From NCBI GenBank assembly GCA_034666965.1, contig JAXDKT010000196.1, forward strand, positions 1-35,363: 35,363 nucleotides of DNA. The letters are read 5' to 3'. Of this stretch, positions 7,188 to 16,150 are shown in pieces; position 1 is the stretch's first letter; the number at the start of each line of letters is the position of its first letter. This DNA comes from Chersky-267 sp034666965. GTDB lineage: Bacteria > Chloroflexota > Limnocylindria > Limnocylindrales > CSP1-4. Both the position numbers and the translations under genes were made by a program. Below the pieces are notes generated by a model, which saw only the letters and a list, made by a program, of their open reading frames with translations, did not search any database and was not told where the DNA came from.

Positions 7188-9044
7188 GTGACCCCAGAGC
7201 TCGCCGCGACCCTCAAGAAGCTGCCCGATCGCCCGGGCGTCTACCTGATGAAGGACAGCCGGGGCGCCGTGCTCTATGTCGGCAAGGCCCAGAGCCTGCG
7301 CAACCGGGTCCGGAGCTACTGGCAGAAGCAGGCCGTCGGTGGCGAGATCCACCGGATCCGGAGCGTCATCGACCGGGTGGCCGACGTCGAGGTGACCCAG
7401 ACCGACTCGGTCTCCGAGGCGCTCCTGCTCGAGGCCAACCTGATCAAGCGCTACGCCCCGCGCTTCAACGTCCGGCTCAAGGACGACAAGAGCTACCCCT
7501 ACATCAAGGTCACGATGGCCGACGACTTCCCGCGGATCGAGCGGACCCGCAAGCTGCCCAAGGACGGCAGCCGCTATTTCGGGCCGTACGCCTCGGCGAC
7601 CAGCGTCGACGAGTCGATGAACCTGATCCGCCGGCTGTTCCCGTTCCGGACCTGCACCCTCGACATCAAGGAGGGCAAGCGGACCCTCCAGCGGCCGTGT
7701 CTGCTGTACCACATCAAGCGCTGCCAGGGCCCCTGCATCGAGGCCATCTCGAAAGAGGACTACCGCGCCGACATCGACCAGGTGGTGCTCTTCCTCGAAG
7801 GCCGCCAGGAGACTCTGGTCAAGGCTCTCGAGCAGGACATGGCCGAGGCCGCGGAGCGGACCGAGTACGAGCGCGCGGCGGTTCTCCGCGACAAGATCCG
7901 GTCGATCGAGCGGACGATGGAGAGCCAGAAGATGGCGGCCTTCGCCCGGACTGAGCTCGACCTGGTCGGGATCGCCCGCCAGGACAACCAGGCCGCCGTC
8001 CAGCTGTTCGTCATCCGCGACGGCAAGCTGATCGGCCGCGACGTGTTCCTGCTCGACGCCGTCCGCGAGGCGCCCGACGACGAGGTCCTCAACGGCTTTC
8101 TGGAGCAGTACTACAGCCGAGCGACGGCGATCCCGAGTCAGATCCTCGTTCCGTCGCTGCCCGCTGGGGAGGAAGGCGCACTCCTCGAGGCGTTCCTGTC
8201 CGAGCGTCGCGGCGGACCGGTCCACCTGCGTGTGCCCCAGCGTGGCGAAAAGCGCCAGCTGATGGCGCTGGCCGTGCGCAACGCGGGCGAGACGCTGGCC
8301 CGGGAGCAGGTCCGCTGGCTGGCCGACCAGGGCAAGACCCTCGGAGCGCTGCGCGAGCTGGCCGACGCCCTCGGGATGGCCGACCCGCCGGCCCGGATCG
8401 AGTGCTACGACATCAGCAACTTCCAGGGCGACCAGTCGGTCGCGAGCATGGTCGTCTTCGAGGACGGCAAGCCGCGCACGGGCGATTACCGGCGCTTCCG
8501 GATCAAGACGGTCCAGGGGGCGAACGATTTCGCCAGCCACCAGGAGGTGCTGCGCCGTCGATTCCGCCGGGCCAAAGCCGGCGAGGAAGGCAGCGAGGAG
8601 GAGCTCCGCTGGCGGCTGCCGGATCTGGTCATCGTCGACGGCGGCCGCGGCCAGGTCAGCGCCGCGGCCGAGGTCCTCGCCGAGCTGGGCCTGGACGACC
8701 TGCCCCTGGCGGGGCTGGCCAAGGAGCGCGAGGAGCTGTTCCTGCCCGGACGGTCGGAGCCGATCCTGCTGCCGGCCACGTCCCAGGCGCTGTACCTGGT
8801 CCAGCGGCTGCGCGACGAGGCCCATCGCTTCGCGATCACCTATCACCGCGATCTGCGGGCCAAGGCCTCGGTCCGCTCGGCGTTCGACGACCTGCCCGGG
8901 GTGGGGCCCAAGCGCCGGCGGGCGCTGCTGCGCGTGTTCGGCTCGGTCAAGCGGGTGCGCGACGCGCCCGTCGAGCAGATCGCGGCGGTGCCCGGCATCG
9001 GTCCCGCGATGGCCGCTCGAATCAAGACGACCCTGGAGGCGTGA
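7188..9044 (+). CDS. uvrC: Excinuclease ABC subunit C
   Basis: UvrC makes both incisions flanking a DNA lesion during nucleotide excision repair, acting with UvrA and UvrB. The 618-residue length is normal for the family. The N-terminal GIY-YIG nuclease (residues about 13-92) shows GVYLMKD and YVGKAQSLRNRV. A cysteine-containing segment (RTCTLDI, CLLYHIKRCQGPC) follows near 150-185. The UVR/UvrB-binding motif is near 205-240 (EYERAAVLRDKI). The RNase H-like 5' nuclease is at about 385-545 (YDISNFQG, DLVIVDGGRGQ). Tandem helix-hairpin-helix motifs end the protein (LPGVGPKRRRALL, VPGIGPAMAARI). The GTG at 7188 is chosen because the conserved GVYLMK unit then starts at the usual position; the upstream open frame is antisense to the helicase fragment. 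Confidence 0.96.
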   Translation: MTPELAATLKKLPDRPGVYLMKDSRGAVLYVGKAQSLRNRVRSYWQKQAVGGEIHRIRSVIDRVADVEVTQTDSVSEALLLEANLIKRYAPRFNVRLKDDKSYPYIKVTMADDFPRIERTRKLPKDGSRYFGPYASATSVDESMNLIRRLFPFRTCTLDIKEGKRTLQRPCLLYHIKRCQGPCIEAISKEDYRADIDQVVLFLEGRQETLVKALEQDMAEAAERTEYERAAVLRDKIRSIERTMESQKMAAFARTELDLVGIARQDNQAAVQLFVIRDGKLIGRDVFLLDAVREAPDDEVLNGFLEQYYSRATAIPSQILVPSLPAGEEGALLEAFLSERRGGPVHLRVPQRGEKRQLMALAVRNAGETLAREQVRWLADQGKTLGALRELADALGMADPPARIECYDISNFQGDQSVASMVVFEDGKPRTGDYRRFRIKTVQGANDFASHQEVLRRRFRRAKAGEEGSEEELRWRLPDLVIVDGGRGQVSAAAEVLAELGLDDLPLAGLAKEREELFLPGRSEPILLPATSQALYLVQRLRDEAHRFAITYHRDLRAKASVRSAFDDLPGVGPKRRRALLRVFGSVKRVRDAPVEQIAAVPGIGPAMAARIKTTLEA

Positions 9045-9074
9045 GGGTCCCCGCCGGTCGGCCCGCGCCCCGGC

Positions 9075-9083
9075 TGGTATAGT
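9075..9083 (+). promoter_or_regulatory. Extended -10 promoter for secD
   Basis: TGG-TATAGT ends 8 nt before the secD ATG, so transcription would begin at or one base before the start codon (leaderless). It matches the TG(G/C)TANNNT pattern seen before several other units in this window. Confidence 0.5.
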
Positions 9084-9091
9084 CCGCCGCG

Positions 9092-10486
9092 ATGCGTCGC
9101 TTCGCTCCCCTCATCATCGTGGTCATCGGTCTTCTCGCGCTCGCCATCGACTTCTGGCCGGGGCTCAAGCTGCCCACGCTGGGCGATCCATCGGCCGGCC
9201 CCAAGGTGCTCGAGACCAAGCTCGGGCTCGATCTCCAGGGCGGCCTGCGCGTCGAGTACCGGGCCGTGCCCGTTGGCGGCAAGGTCCCCGACGCGGCGGC
9301 CATGACCGTCATCCGCGACATCATCGAGAAGCGGGTCAACTCCACCGGCGTGTCCGAGCCGGTGGTCGTGGTCCAGGGCACCGATCGCGTCGTGGTCGAG
9401 CTGCCCGGGGCGACCGACCGGGAGACCATCGAGCAGCTGATCGGAACCACCGGACAGCTGACCTTCGTGCCCCTGCCTCCCGAGAAGTACGGCACGGCGA
9501 CGAGCGGGGCGGGCCCGCTGGGCATCGTCGACGGCGGACCGCTGCCCAACGACCCCGACCTCAAGCCTCTCTTCGATGGCACGCATCTGACCGGAGCCAA
9601 CCCCGGCAGCGACCAGAACACCGGCCAGCCGGTGGTCGCCTTCACGCTGGACGACGTCGCGTCGAAGCTGTTCGCGGACTACACCCGCACCCACGTCAAC
9701 GACTTCTTCGCGATCGTCCTCGACAACACCGTCATCTCGGCGCCGAGCATCCGCGAGCCGATCACCTCCGGGTCGGGCCAGATCACCATGGGCACCGGGG
9801 CCGACGCCGTCGCCCGGATGAACGCCCTGGTCACCGTCCTGAAGTACGGCTCGCTGCCGTTCCCCATCGAGCCGGTCCAGGATTCGCAGATCAGCGCCAC
9901 CCTGGGCGCCGAGTTCCTGCATCGCAGCCTCGTCGCCGGGGGCATCGGGATCGGGCTCGTGTTCCTGTTCATGCTGGTCTACTACCGCCTCCCCGGTCTG
10001 GTCGCGGACCTGGCGTTGATCTACTACGCGCTCGTGGTCCTGGCGATCTTCCGGCTCATCCCGGTGACCCTGACCCTGGCCGGGATCGCGGGCTTCGTCC
10101 TGTCGGTGGGCATGGCCGTCGACGCCAACATCCTCATCTTCGAGCGGACCAAGGAGGAGCTCCGCCTGGGCAAGACCCTCGTGGCCGCCGTCGAGGCGGG
10201 CTTTGCCCGGGCCTGGAACTCGATCCTCGACTCGAACGTGTCGAGCCTGATCACCGCGGGCATCCTGTACGCCTTTGGCTCGCCGACGATCAAGGGCTTC
10301 GCCCTGGTCCTGATCATCGGCGTGCTGACCTCGATGTTCACGGCGATCACCGTCACCCGCACGATCCTGCGCGGGATCGTCCATCGGGAGTTTGCCCGGC
10401 GGGCCGGCCTGTGGGGCGTCGGCGAAGAGGAGTTCATGGCCCGCACTCCGGGTCGCGGACCACGCCCGGTTCGTGCCCGTGTTTGA
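9092..10486 (+). CDS. secD: Protein translocase subunit SecD
   Basis: SecD is a membrane RND-family subunit that pairs with SecF and uses the proton motive force to pull preproteins from the SecYEG channel. This 464-residue protein has TM1 at about residues 5-22. The conserved LGLDLQGGLRVEY (D1) motif follows. The P1 domain, with TGQLTFVPL near residue 125, leads into VAFTLDDVASKLFADYT and a five-helix C-terminal bundle from about residue 285. The RND motif GMAVDANILIFERTKEEL carries the conserved Asp. The length is near that of Gram-positive and Chloroflexota SecD proteins. It is followed by secF, whose start overlaps its stop. SecD and SecF are separate genes here rather than a fusion. Confidence 0.96.
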   Translation: MRRFAPLIIVVIGLLALAIDFWPGLKLPTLGDPSAGPKVLETKLGLDLQGGLRVEYRAVPVGGKVPDAAAMTVIRDIIEKRVNSTGVSEPVVVVQGTDRVVVELPGATDRETIEQLIGTTGQLTFVPLPPEKYGTATSGAGPLGIVDGGPLPNDPDLKPLFDGTHLTGANPGSDQNTGQPVVAFTLDDVASKLFADYTRTHVNDFFAIVLDNTVISAPSIREPITSGSGQITMGTGADAVARMNALVTVLKYGSLPFPIEPVQDSQISATLGAEFLHRSLVAGGIGIGLVFLFMLVYYRLPGLVADLALIYYALVVLAIFRLIPVTLTLAGIAGFVLSVGMAVDANILIFERTKEELRLGKTLVAAVEAGFARAWNSILDSNVSSLITAGILYAFGSPTIKGFALVLIIGVLTSMFTAITVTRTILRGIVHREFARRAGLWGVGEEEFMARTPGRGPRPVRARV

Positions 10487-11744
10487 CGTCATCGGGAAAC
10501 GCCGCTGGTTCTTCCTGTTCTCGGCCATCCTGACCGTCCCCGGCCTCTTCTTCATCCTCCTGACCCCGTTGACCAACGGCGCCGCCGGGCTCCAGTTCTC
10601 GATCGACTACACCGGCGGGACGACCTGGGAGATCAAGTTCCAGCGGGACTCGGTGACCGCCGATCAGGTCAAGGCGGCCCTCGCCCGCCAGGGCGTCACC
10701 GACGCGACCGTCGTCGCCACGAGCGGCGGCTATTACGAGATCCGGACCCGTCTGATCGATCTGCCCACCGCGCCGCTGCCGAGCCCCTCACCGTCCGTCG
10801 CGCCGGGCGGCTCGGCCTCTCCGGGCGCCTCGGCCTCGGCCGGGGCATCAGCTGCGCCCAGCGCACCGGCGTCGGCCGCACCCAGCGCCTCGGTCGGCCC
10901 GAGCGCCTCGGCCGGCCCGAGCGCCTCGGCGGCGCCGAGCCCGACCGCCTCCGCCGCGCCCAGCCAGTCGCCGGCCGCTTCCGCCTCGGCTGGCGCGTCG
11001 CCGAGTCCGTCGGGCAGCCCGGGCCCGACCATCGCACCATCGCCCTCGCCAGGCGGCGGCACGGGCACCCAGCTGCCGACCACGGGCAAGCTCGGCCAGA
11101 TCGCCACGGCCCTCCAGGCCGAGTTCGGGCCGATCGTCTCCCAGCGGGCCCTGTCCACCGTGGGACCGATCATCAGCCAGGAGCTCACTCAGCAGGCCGC
11201 CCTGCTGATCCTCCTGGGCTCCATCGGGATCGTCCTGTGGATGACGATCCGCTTCCACGACGTGCGCTTCGGCGCCACGGCGCTGGTGGCCCTCGTCCAT
11301 GACGTGATCGTGGTCATCGGCACGTTCGCGATCCTGGGGACCTTCTTCCGGGTCCAGATCGATGCCTTGTTCGTGACCGCCGTGCTGACCGTCATCGGCT
11401 TCAGCGTCCACGACACCATCGTGGTCTACGACCGGGTCCGCGAGAACCGCGCCCGACACATCGGTGAGCCGTTCGACCGGATCGTCAACCACTCGATCCT
11501 GCAGACTTTCGGCCGGTCGATCAACACCAGCCTGACCGTGGTCATCACCCTGACCGCGCTGCTCCTGTTCGGTGGCTCCGCGACGAGCTATTTCGTGCTG
11601 GCGCTGCTGATCGGGATCGTGTCCGGGACGTACTCGTCGATCTTCAACGCGGCCCCGCTCCTGGTCGTGTGGCATGACTGGGACGAGCGCCGCAAGGCTC
11701 GCCTGGCGGCCGTCAACCGGCCCGCTCGTCGCTCCGCGTCCTGA
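10473..11744 (+). CDS. secF: Protein translocase subunit SecF with a Pro/Ala/Ser-rich insert
   Basis: SecF is the partner of SecD in late-stage protein export. The GTG at 10473 (or 10479) gives VPVFDVIGKRRWFFLF, the usual SecF N-terminus just before TM1, and overlaps the secD stop. FSIDYTGGTTWEIKF is the conserved first periplasmic strand. Residues about 98-199 are a low-complexity run of Pro, Ala, Ser and Gly inserted between the P1 strands and GKLGQIATALQAEFG. The C-terminal bundle shows GFSVHDTIVVYDRVRENR with the conserved Asp and an FGRSINTSLTVV helix. At 423 residues it is about 100 longer than typical SecF, and the insert accounts for the excess. The insert lies on the outer face of the membrane and may be a flexible spacer. 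Confidence 0.94.
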   Translation: MPVFDVIGKRRWFFLFSAILTVPGLFFILLTPLTNGAAGLQFSIDYTGGTTWEIKFQRDSVTADQVKAALARQGVTDATVVATSGGYYEIRTRLIDLPTAPLPSPSPSVAPGGSASPGASASAGASAAPSAPASAAPSASVGPSASAGPSASAAPSPTASAAPSQSPAASASAGASPSPSGSPGPTIAPSPSPGGGTGTQLPTTGKLGQIATALQAEFGPIVSQRALSTVGPIISQELTQQAALLILLGSIGIVLWMTIRFHDVRFGATALVALVHDVIVVIGTFAILGTFFRVQIDALFVTAVLTVIGFSVHDTIVVYDRVRENRARHIGEPFDRIVNHSILQTFGRSINTSLTVVITLTALLLFGGSATSYFVLALLIGIVSGTYSSIFNAAPLLVVWHDWDERRKARLAAVNRPARRSAS

Positions 11745-11802
11745 GCCGCTCGGACGACGTCCGGCTAAGGCCGCGTGCATCGGGACGTGGCATCCTGAGC
11801 CA

Positions 11803-13572
11803 GTGATCGAGCCGCGCTTCCGCTGGCGACTTCCGGTCCTCGTCGAGCGCTCGGCGCCGTTCGTCGCGGCCGCGCTGGAGGCCGGCTTCTCCGACCGGAT
11901 CGCGGGCCTCCTGATCGCGCGCGGGGTGGCAGATGTAGCGGGGCTGGCGGCGTTCACGGCCGAGGTCGGCCAGGGCCTCCACGATCCCGGTCTCCTGCCC
12001 GATGCGGACCGGCTGCTGGCCAGGCTCCAGCGGGCCAGGTCGGCCGGTGAGGCGGTCCAGGTCTTCGGCGACTTCGACGCAGACGGCCTGACCGGGCTGG
12101 CGATCATGACCCGCGCCCTGCGGGTCTACGGGCTCGACGCCGAGCCATATGTCCCCAGCCGGGTCGATGAGGGCCACGGCCTGTCGCTGCGCGCCGTCGA
12201 CAGCGCCGAGTCCGCGGGACGGACCCTGATCGTGACGGTCGATACCGGCTCGACCAGCGTGGCCGAGGTGGCCGAGGCAGCCCGGCGGGGAATCGACGTG
12301 ATCGTCACCGACCACCATCGCCTCCCACCCGACCTGCCCGCCACCGTCGCGCTGGTCAACCCGCACCGATCGGATTCCGTCTATCCGGACGCGCGCCTGG
12401 CGGGCAGCGGGGTCGCCTTCAAGGTCGCCCAGCTGATCCTGGCCGACGTCCCCGGCGGGCCGGATCGGGCGCTGGCGCTGGCCGAGCTGGCGACCATCGG
12501 GACCGTCGCCGACGTGGCCCCGATCGTGGGTGAGAACCGGGCCATCGCCCGGCTCGGCCTCCGGCAGTTGCGGACCGCCCCACTGCCCGGTCTGGCCGCG
12601 CTCCTCGAGCTGTCCGGCACGTCGCCATCGAGCGTCGACCTGGAGACGATCGCCTTCGTCATCGCGCCGCGGATCAATGCCGCGGGCCGCGTTGGCGACG
12701 CGCTCGAGGCCGCCCATTTGCTCCTGACCGACGATCCGGCGGAGGCAACGGACCTGGCCGCCCGGCTCCAGGCGGCCAACCTCGTCCGCCGCGACCTGAC
12801 CCGGACCGCCATGGCCGAGGCCCAGGCGACGCTCGCCGCAGAACCGGGCGATCCGGCGGCCACCGTCGTTCGCGGCGATTGGCCGGTCGGGGTGATCGGG
12901 CTCGTGGCCGGCCGTCTGGCCGAGGAGCGCGGCCGGCCCGCGGTGGTCGGGACCGAGATCGAGGGTGTCATCCGGGCCTCGTGCCGGAGCGCGGCGGGGA
13001 TCGACCTGGGCGCCGTCCTGGCCGAGTGCGCCGACCTGTTCATCCGCCACGGCGGCCATGCCGGCGCGGCCGGCTTCGAGCTGTCAGTCGAGCGCTGGGA
13101 CGAGTTCCGCGACCGCTTCCTGGCCATCGTCACGAACGCCGCGCCGCCTTCGTCGGATCCTCGCCCCGAGCTGATGGTCGACCTGGTCGTGCCCGGCCCG
13201 GAGGTCGACTACGCGTTCCTGGCCGAGCTGCGCCGGCTCGATCCGACCGGTCCCGGGAACCCCGATCCGCTCGTCGTCGTTGAGGGCCTCACCGTGACCC
13301 GTGTCCGCGCCGCCAGTGGTGGTCATTCGCAGCTGACCCTGCGCAAGCGGCTCGACGTGGTCGATGGGATCGCCTTCGGGCGAGCCGACCTGGCCGCCGA
13401 GATCCACGAGGGCGATCGGCTCGACGTCGTCGCCCGGATCGTGACCCGGATCTTCGGCGGCTACGAGTCGATCCAGCTCGAGATCCGGGACGCCGCCCCG
13501 GCCGGTCACGCGGCCGGCCTGGCGACGAGCCCGAACGAGCGGGTTGCGCTCGTCGCCGGGGCGGGTCGATGA
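11803..13572 (+). CDS. recJ: Single-stranded-DNA-specific exonuclease RecJ
   Basis: RecJ degrades single-stranded DNA 5' to 3' in recombination and mismatch/base-excision repair. Starting at GTG 11803 (VIEPRFRWRLP) the protein has 589 residues, a normal length. DHH-superfamily motifs are visible in order: FGDFDADGLTGLAIM (about residue 87), VTVDTGS (about 145), VTDHHRLP (about 167), NPHR (about 187) and INAAGRVGDA (about 290). The DHHA1 domain shows HGGHAGAAGFEL near 415. An OB-fold-like C-terminal part contains HSQLTLRK. The upstream in-frame extension overlaps secF and lacks RecJ features, so it is excluded. The stop overlaps the next ATG by 4 nt (ATGA), tying expression to the beta-propeller gene. 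Confidence 0.94.
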   Translation: MIEPRFRWRLPVLVERSAPFVAAALEAGFSDRIAGLLIARGVADVAGLAAFTAEVGQGLHDPGLLPDADRLLARLQRARSAGEAVQVFGDFDADGLTGLAIMTRALRVYGLDAEPYVPSRVDEGHGLSLRAVDSAESAGRTLIVTVDTGSTSVAEVAEAARRGIDVIVTDHHRLPPDLPATVALVNPHRSDSVYPDARLAGSGVAFKVAQLILADVPGGPDRALALAELATIGTVADVAPIVGENRAIARLGLRQLRTAPLPGLAALLELSGTSPSSVDLETIAFVIAPRINAAGRVGDALEAAHLLLTDDPAEATDLAARLQAANLVRRDLTRTAMAEAQATLAAEPGDPAATVVRGDWPVGVIGLVAGRLAEERGRPAVVGTEIEGVIRASCRSAAGIDLGAVLAECADLFIRHGGHAGAAGFELSVERWDEFRDRFLAIVTNAAPPSSDPRPELMVDLVVPGPEVDYAFLAELRRLDPTGPGNPDPLVVVEGLTVTRVRAASGGHSQLTLRKRLDVVDGIAFGRADLAAEIHEGDRLDVVARIVTRIFGGYESIQLEIRDAAPAGHAAGLATSPNERVALVAGAGR

Positions 13573-14792
13573 CGCGGCGACCCGGTCGAACCCGCTCCGG
13601 CGTGGCCCGTTCCGGGACCGATCCCTACGGTCTCGGCGCCGCCGGCTCGCTGATGGCACCGGCCCTGGCCCTGGCCGGCCTGGCGGCCATCGCTGTGATC
13701 ACCCTGGCCCTGTTCACCGGGACGGTCCCCCTACCCGGCAGTGGGGGACCGCAGGGCAGCGGCGGGGTGATCGCGCCGAACCGGACCCCGGCGCCCTCCA
13801 ACGTGGTCATCGTCGACCCGCGGACCAACATCCCCGGCACCCTGGTCTTCGTCAAGCAGGGCAACGTGTGGGCCCAGACCGGCAACAAGGCGACCCAGAT
13901 CACGAACAGCGGCGCGGGGTCGATGCCGAGCTGGTCGGCCGACGGTCAGTGGATCTACTACATCGAGAGCGTCCACGACCAGGGCTATTTCCCGGGCGGC
14001 GGCGAGGGTCCCAGCCGGTATTCGATGGAGTACCCGGTCCTGACTCGCATCCACCCCGACGGGACCGGTGCGCAGAAGCTGCTGAGCGGTCGCTACAAGC
14101 AGGGCCAGTACAGCTGGTTCTTCTGGATCCGCCAGCCGCGGATCTCTCCTGATGGACGGACGGTGGCGCTGCTGTCCGATGGGCCCGACCCGACCAAGAG
14201 CGACGTCATCCTTCAGACCCATGACGTCAAGACCGACAAGACGAAGCGTCTGAACCTGCCCGAGAATGCTCCGCTCGGTCACCAGGACCCGGCCTGGCGC
14301 CCGGACGGCAAGCAGCTGCTGTATGTCAAGAACGGCCGCGACGGCACGCGCGGCGCGCCCGCGATCTGGCGCTACGATCCGGCGACCAAGAAGAACGCCG
14401 CTCTCAGCGCGTCCGGCTACATGCAGCCCTCCTGGTCGCCCGACGGGCGCTGGGTCGCCGCCACCCGGACCAGCGCGCTGGGGACCGACGTGGCCATCCT
14501 CGACGGACGGACCGGGAGCGAGGTCCTGCGCCTGACCGGTGATGGCCGCTCGTGGGCCCCGGTCTGGTCGCCCAAGGGCGACTCGATCGCCTACATGCAC
14601 ATCGAAGGGCTCATCGTCGACCTCAAGATGATCGGGCTGAGCGGCGCCGGACCGACCTGGAAGGTCGAGCAGATGCCCGATGTGACCCAGTACAGCGGGC
14701 TCGACGGGAGCTCGGCGGCGAGCTGGTACATCCCGGACCTGGCGCCGCCGCCGACGCCCGGTGCGAGTCCGGGCGGCTCGACGAGTCCGTGA
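13569..14792 (+). CDS. Membrane-anchored TolB-like (PD40) beta-propeller protein
   Basis: This 407-residue protein has a 35-residue basic N-terminus, one membrane helix at about residues 29-54 (LMAPALALAGLAAIAVITLALF) and a Gly/Pro linker. A beta-propeller built from PD40/WD40-like repeats follows. Repeat signatures include MPSWSADGQWIYYI (about 118), RISPDGRTVALLSDG (about 195), DPAWRPDGKQLLYV (about 240), QPSWSPDGRWVAAT (about 285) and APVWSPKGDSIAYM (about 330). It ends in a Pro/Ser-rich tail. Propellers of this type usually bind partner proteins or peptidoglycan-associated factors outside the membrane; no enzymatic motif is seen. It overlaps recJ by 4 nt and pyrF by 4 nt, so it sits inside an operon with repair and pyrimidine genes. 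The role is unknown. Confidence 0.8.
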   Translation: MTRRPGRTRSGVARSGTDPYGLGAAGSLMAPALALAGLAAIAVITLALFTGTVPLPGSGGPQGSGGVIAPNRTPAPSNVVIVDPRTNIPGTLVFVKQGNVWAQTGNKATQITNSGAGSMPSWSADGQWIYYIESVHDQGYFPGGGEGPSRYSMEYPVLTRIHPDGTGAQKLLSGRYKQGQYSWFFWIRQPRISPDGRTVALLSDGPDPTKSDVILQTHDVKTDKTKRLNLPENAPLGHQDPAWRPDGKQLLYVKNGRDGTRGAPAIWRYDPATKKNAALSASGYMQPSWSPDGRWVAATRTSALGTDVAILDGRTGSEVLRLTGDGRSWAPVWSPKGDSIAYMHIEGLIVDLKMIGLSGAGPTWKVEQMPDVTQYSGLDGSSAASWYIPDLAPPPTPGASPGGSTSP

Positions 14793-15664
14793 GCGGCGGC
14801 TACCTCGAGCGGCTCGCGGCGCGCAGCGCAGCCACCGGCACGGTCCTGTGCCTCGGCCTCGACCCGGATCCCGGTGAGCTCCCGCTGGGGTTCGGTGCCG
14901 ACGTCCGCGGGATCGAGGCCTTCTGCCGGCTCCTCCTGGAGGCATGTCTGCCGGTCGTGGCCGCGGTCAAGCCGAACCTGGCCTTCTTCGAGGCTTTGGG
15001 CCCGGACGGAATGGCCGTCCTCGAACGGCTTCGGGCCGCAGTGCCCGCCGACGTGCCGTTCATCGCGGATGCCAAGCGGGGCGACATCGGCTCAACGGCC
15101 GCGCGCCAGGCGGTCGCCCGGTTCGACCGCCTCGGCGCGGACGCGATCACGGCCAGCCCATATCTCGGCTCGGAGGCGATCGAGCCTCTCCTCGAGCGCG
15201 CCGACCGGTTCGTCTACGTCCTGTGCCGGACGTCCAATCCCGGTGCTGGTGAGCTCCAGGACCTGGCCGTCGCGGCGACAGCGGACGGGGCGCCGGCCGA
15301 GCGCCTGTACGAGCGGGTGGCACGCGTCGCCGCGAGCTGGGGTCCGGGCGGGACCGTTGGGCTGGTCGTTGGTGCGACGGCCCCGGACGAGATGGCCCGG
15401 ATCCGCGCGATCGCGCCCGCGAGCGCCTTCCTGGTGCCCGGAGTCGGCGCCCAGGGCGGCGCTCACGAGCCGGTCCTGCGCCACGGTCCAGCGACCGCTC
15501 CACCGGCCGGTGGGAGCATCGCCGGTGGGCTCCTGGTCAACGTCTCGCGCGGGATCTCCCGGGTAGCTGCGAGCGGCTCCGAAGGGGGTCGCGAGGTCGA
15601 TCCCGGAGCGGTCCTGGAGGCCATTGCGCGCGAGTGGGCCAGCCGGCTCGCTGTGCTAGTCTAG
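14789..15664 (+). CDS. pyrF: Orotidine 5'-phosphate decarboxylase (type 2)
   Basis: PyrF converts orotidine monophosphate to UMP, the last step of de novo pyrimidine nucleotide synthesis. The GTG at 14789 overlaps the previous stop (GTGA) and gives 291 residues, the usual size for the longer type-2 subfamily. CLGLDPDPGELP gives the substrate-binding Asp, VAAVKPNLAFFEALG the Lys of the K/D network, and DAKRGDIGSTA (Asp94, Lys96, Asp99) the catalytic core. ITASPYLG and CRTSNPGA follow, then FLVPGVGAQGG binds the phosphate. The C-terminus closes the barrel with NVSRGI. All expected catalytic residues are present. The next promoter-like element overlaps the stop codon. Confidence 0.95.
   Translation: MSGGYLERLAARSAATGTVLCLGLDPDPGELPLGFGADVRGIEAFCRLLLEACLPVVAAVKPNLAFFEALGPDGMAVLERLRAAVPADVPFIADAKRGDIGSTAARQAVARFDRLGADAITASPYLGSEAIEPLLERADRFVYVLCRTSNPGAGELQDLAVAATADGAPAERLYERVARVAASWGPGGTVGLVVGATAPDEMARIRAIAPASAFLVPGVGAQGGAHEPVLRHGPATAPPAGGSIAGGLLVNVSRGISRVAASGSEGGREVDPGAVLEAIAREWASRLAVLV
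15654..15662 (+). promoter_or_regulatory. Extended -10 promoter for tatA-tatC
   Basis: TGC-TAGTCT overlaps the last codon and stop of pyrF, 47 nt before the tatA ATG. It matches the TG(G/C)TANNNT pattern in this window. No convincing -35 is visible. Confidence 0.4.
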
Positions 15665-15709
15665 GCGCCGCCAGCGTCCCACCCGAAGCACTGAGGACCG
15701 CACCGACCG

Positions 15710-16117
15710 ATGCCCGTTCCCGGACCGCTCGAGCTCGTCATCATCCTCGTGATCGCCCTCCTCATCCTGGGCCCCGGACGACTTCCGGACGTCGGTTCAG
15801 CTCTGGGCAAGGGCCTGCGCGAGTTCCGCAAGGCGTCCTCGGATATCCAGGAATCGGTCAGAGTCGACACCACGCCGCTGCCGCCCGATCGACCCGCCGA
15901 CGCATCCGCGCCCACCCCGGTTGTGCCCCCGCCGATCGTTCCGGGGCCGCTGTCACCCCCCGCCGGGCCCGCACCGATGGACCCGTCCAGCCCGGTAGCT
16001 GCCGCGCCGGTCGCTTCAGAGTCGGCCCCCACCGCCGCCCCGCCCGGCGAGGTCGCCGGCGCCCCGTCGACGGAGGCAACGACCACTCAGCAGCCCGGCT
16101 CCGAGCCCAAGTCCTAG
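15710..16117 (+). CDS. tatA: Sec-independent translocase subunit TatA
   Basis: TatA oligomers form the pore that carries folded twin-arginine proteins across the membrane. The N-terminal signature MPVPGPLELVIILVIALLIL covers a short periplasmic start and the single membrane helix. GPGRLPDVGSALGKGLREFRKA, quoted here as GPGRLPDVG and GKGLREFRKA, is the classic hinge and amphipathic helix. Residues about 50-135 are a Pro/Ala/Ser-rich disordered tail, longer than in most TatA proteins (135 residues in total, against the common 60-90). The downstream tatC follows after 33 nt, so they form a minimal TatAC system. No tatB is seen nearby, as in many Gram-positive and Chloroflexota genomes. Confidence 0.93.
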   Translation: MPVPGPLELVIILVIALLILGPGRLPDVGSALGKGLREFRKASSDIQESVRVDTTPLPPDRPADASAPTPVVPPPIVPGPLSPPAGPAPMDPSSPVAAAPVASESAPTAAPPGEVAGAPSTEATTTQQPGSEPKS

Positions 16118-16150
16118 TCCGCGGCAGCGGGCCCGGACCAGGCGATCGTC

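Noticed and set aside
7128..8846. Long minus-strand open frame upstream of and in frame with the helicase fragment
   Set aside because: It lies antisense to uvrC and shows no protein-family features; only the last 258 codons (6351-7127) match a helicase, so the rest is a GC-rich shadow.
10392..10472. Upstream extension of secF to an earlier start
   Set aside because: The extension overlaps secD and encodes no SecF-like sequence; GTG 10473 or 10479 gives the normal N-terminus.
13724..13750. GGTCCCCC/GGGGGACC inverted repeat within the beta-propeller gene
   Set aside because: It lies in the coding region of a Gly/Pro linker and could arise from codon choice alone; no regulatory sign is present.
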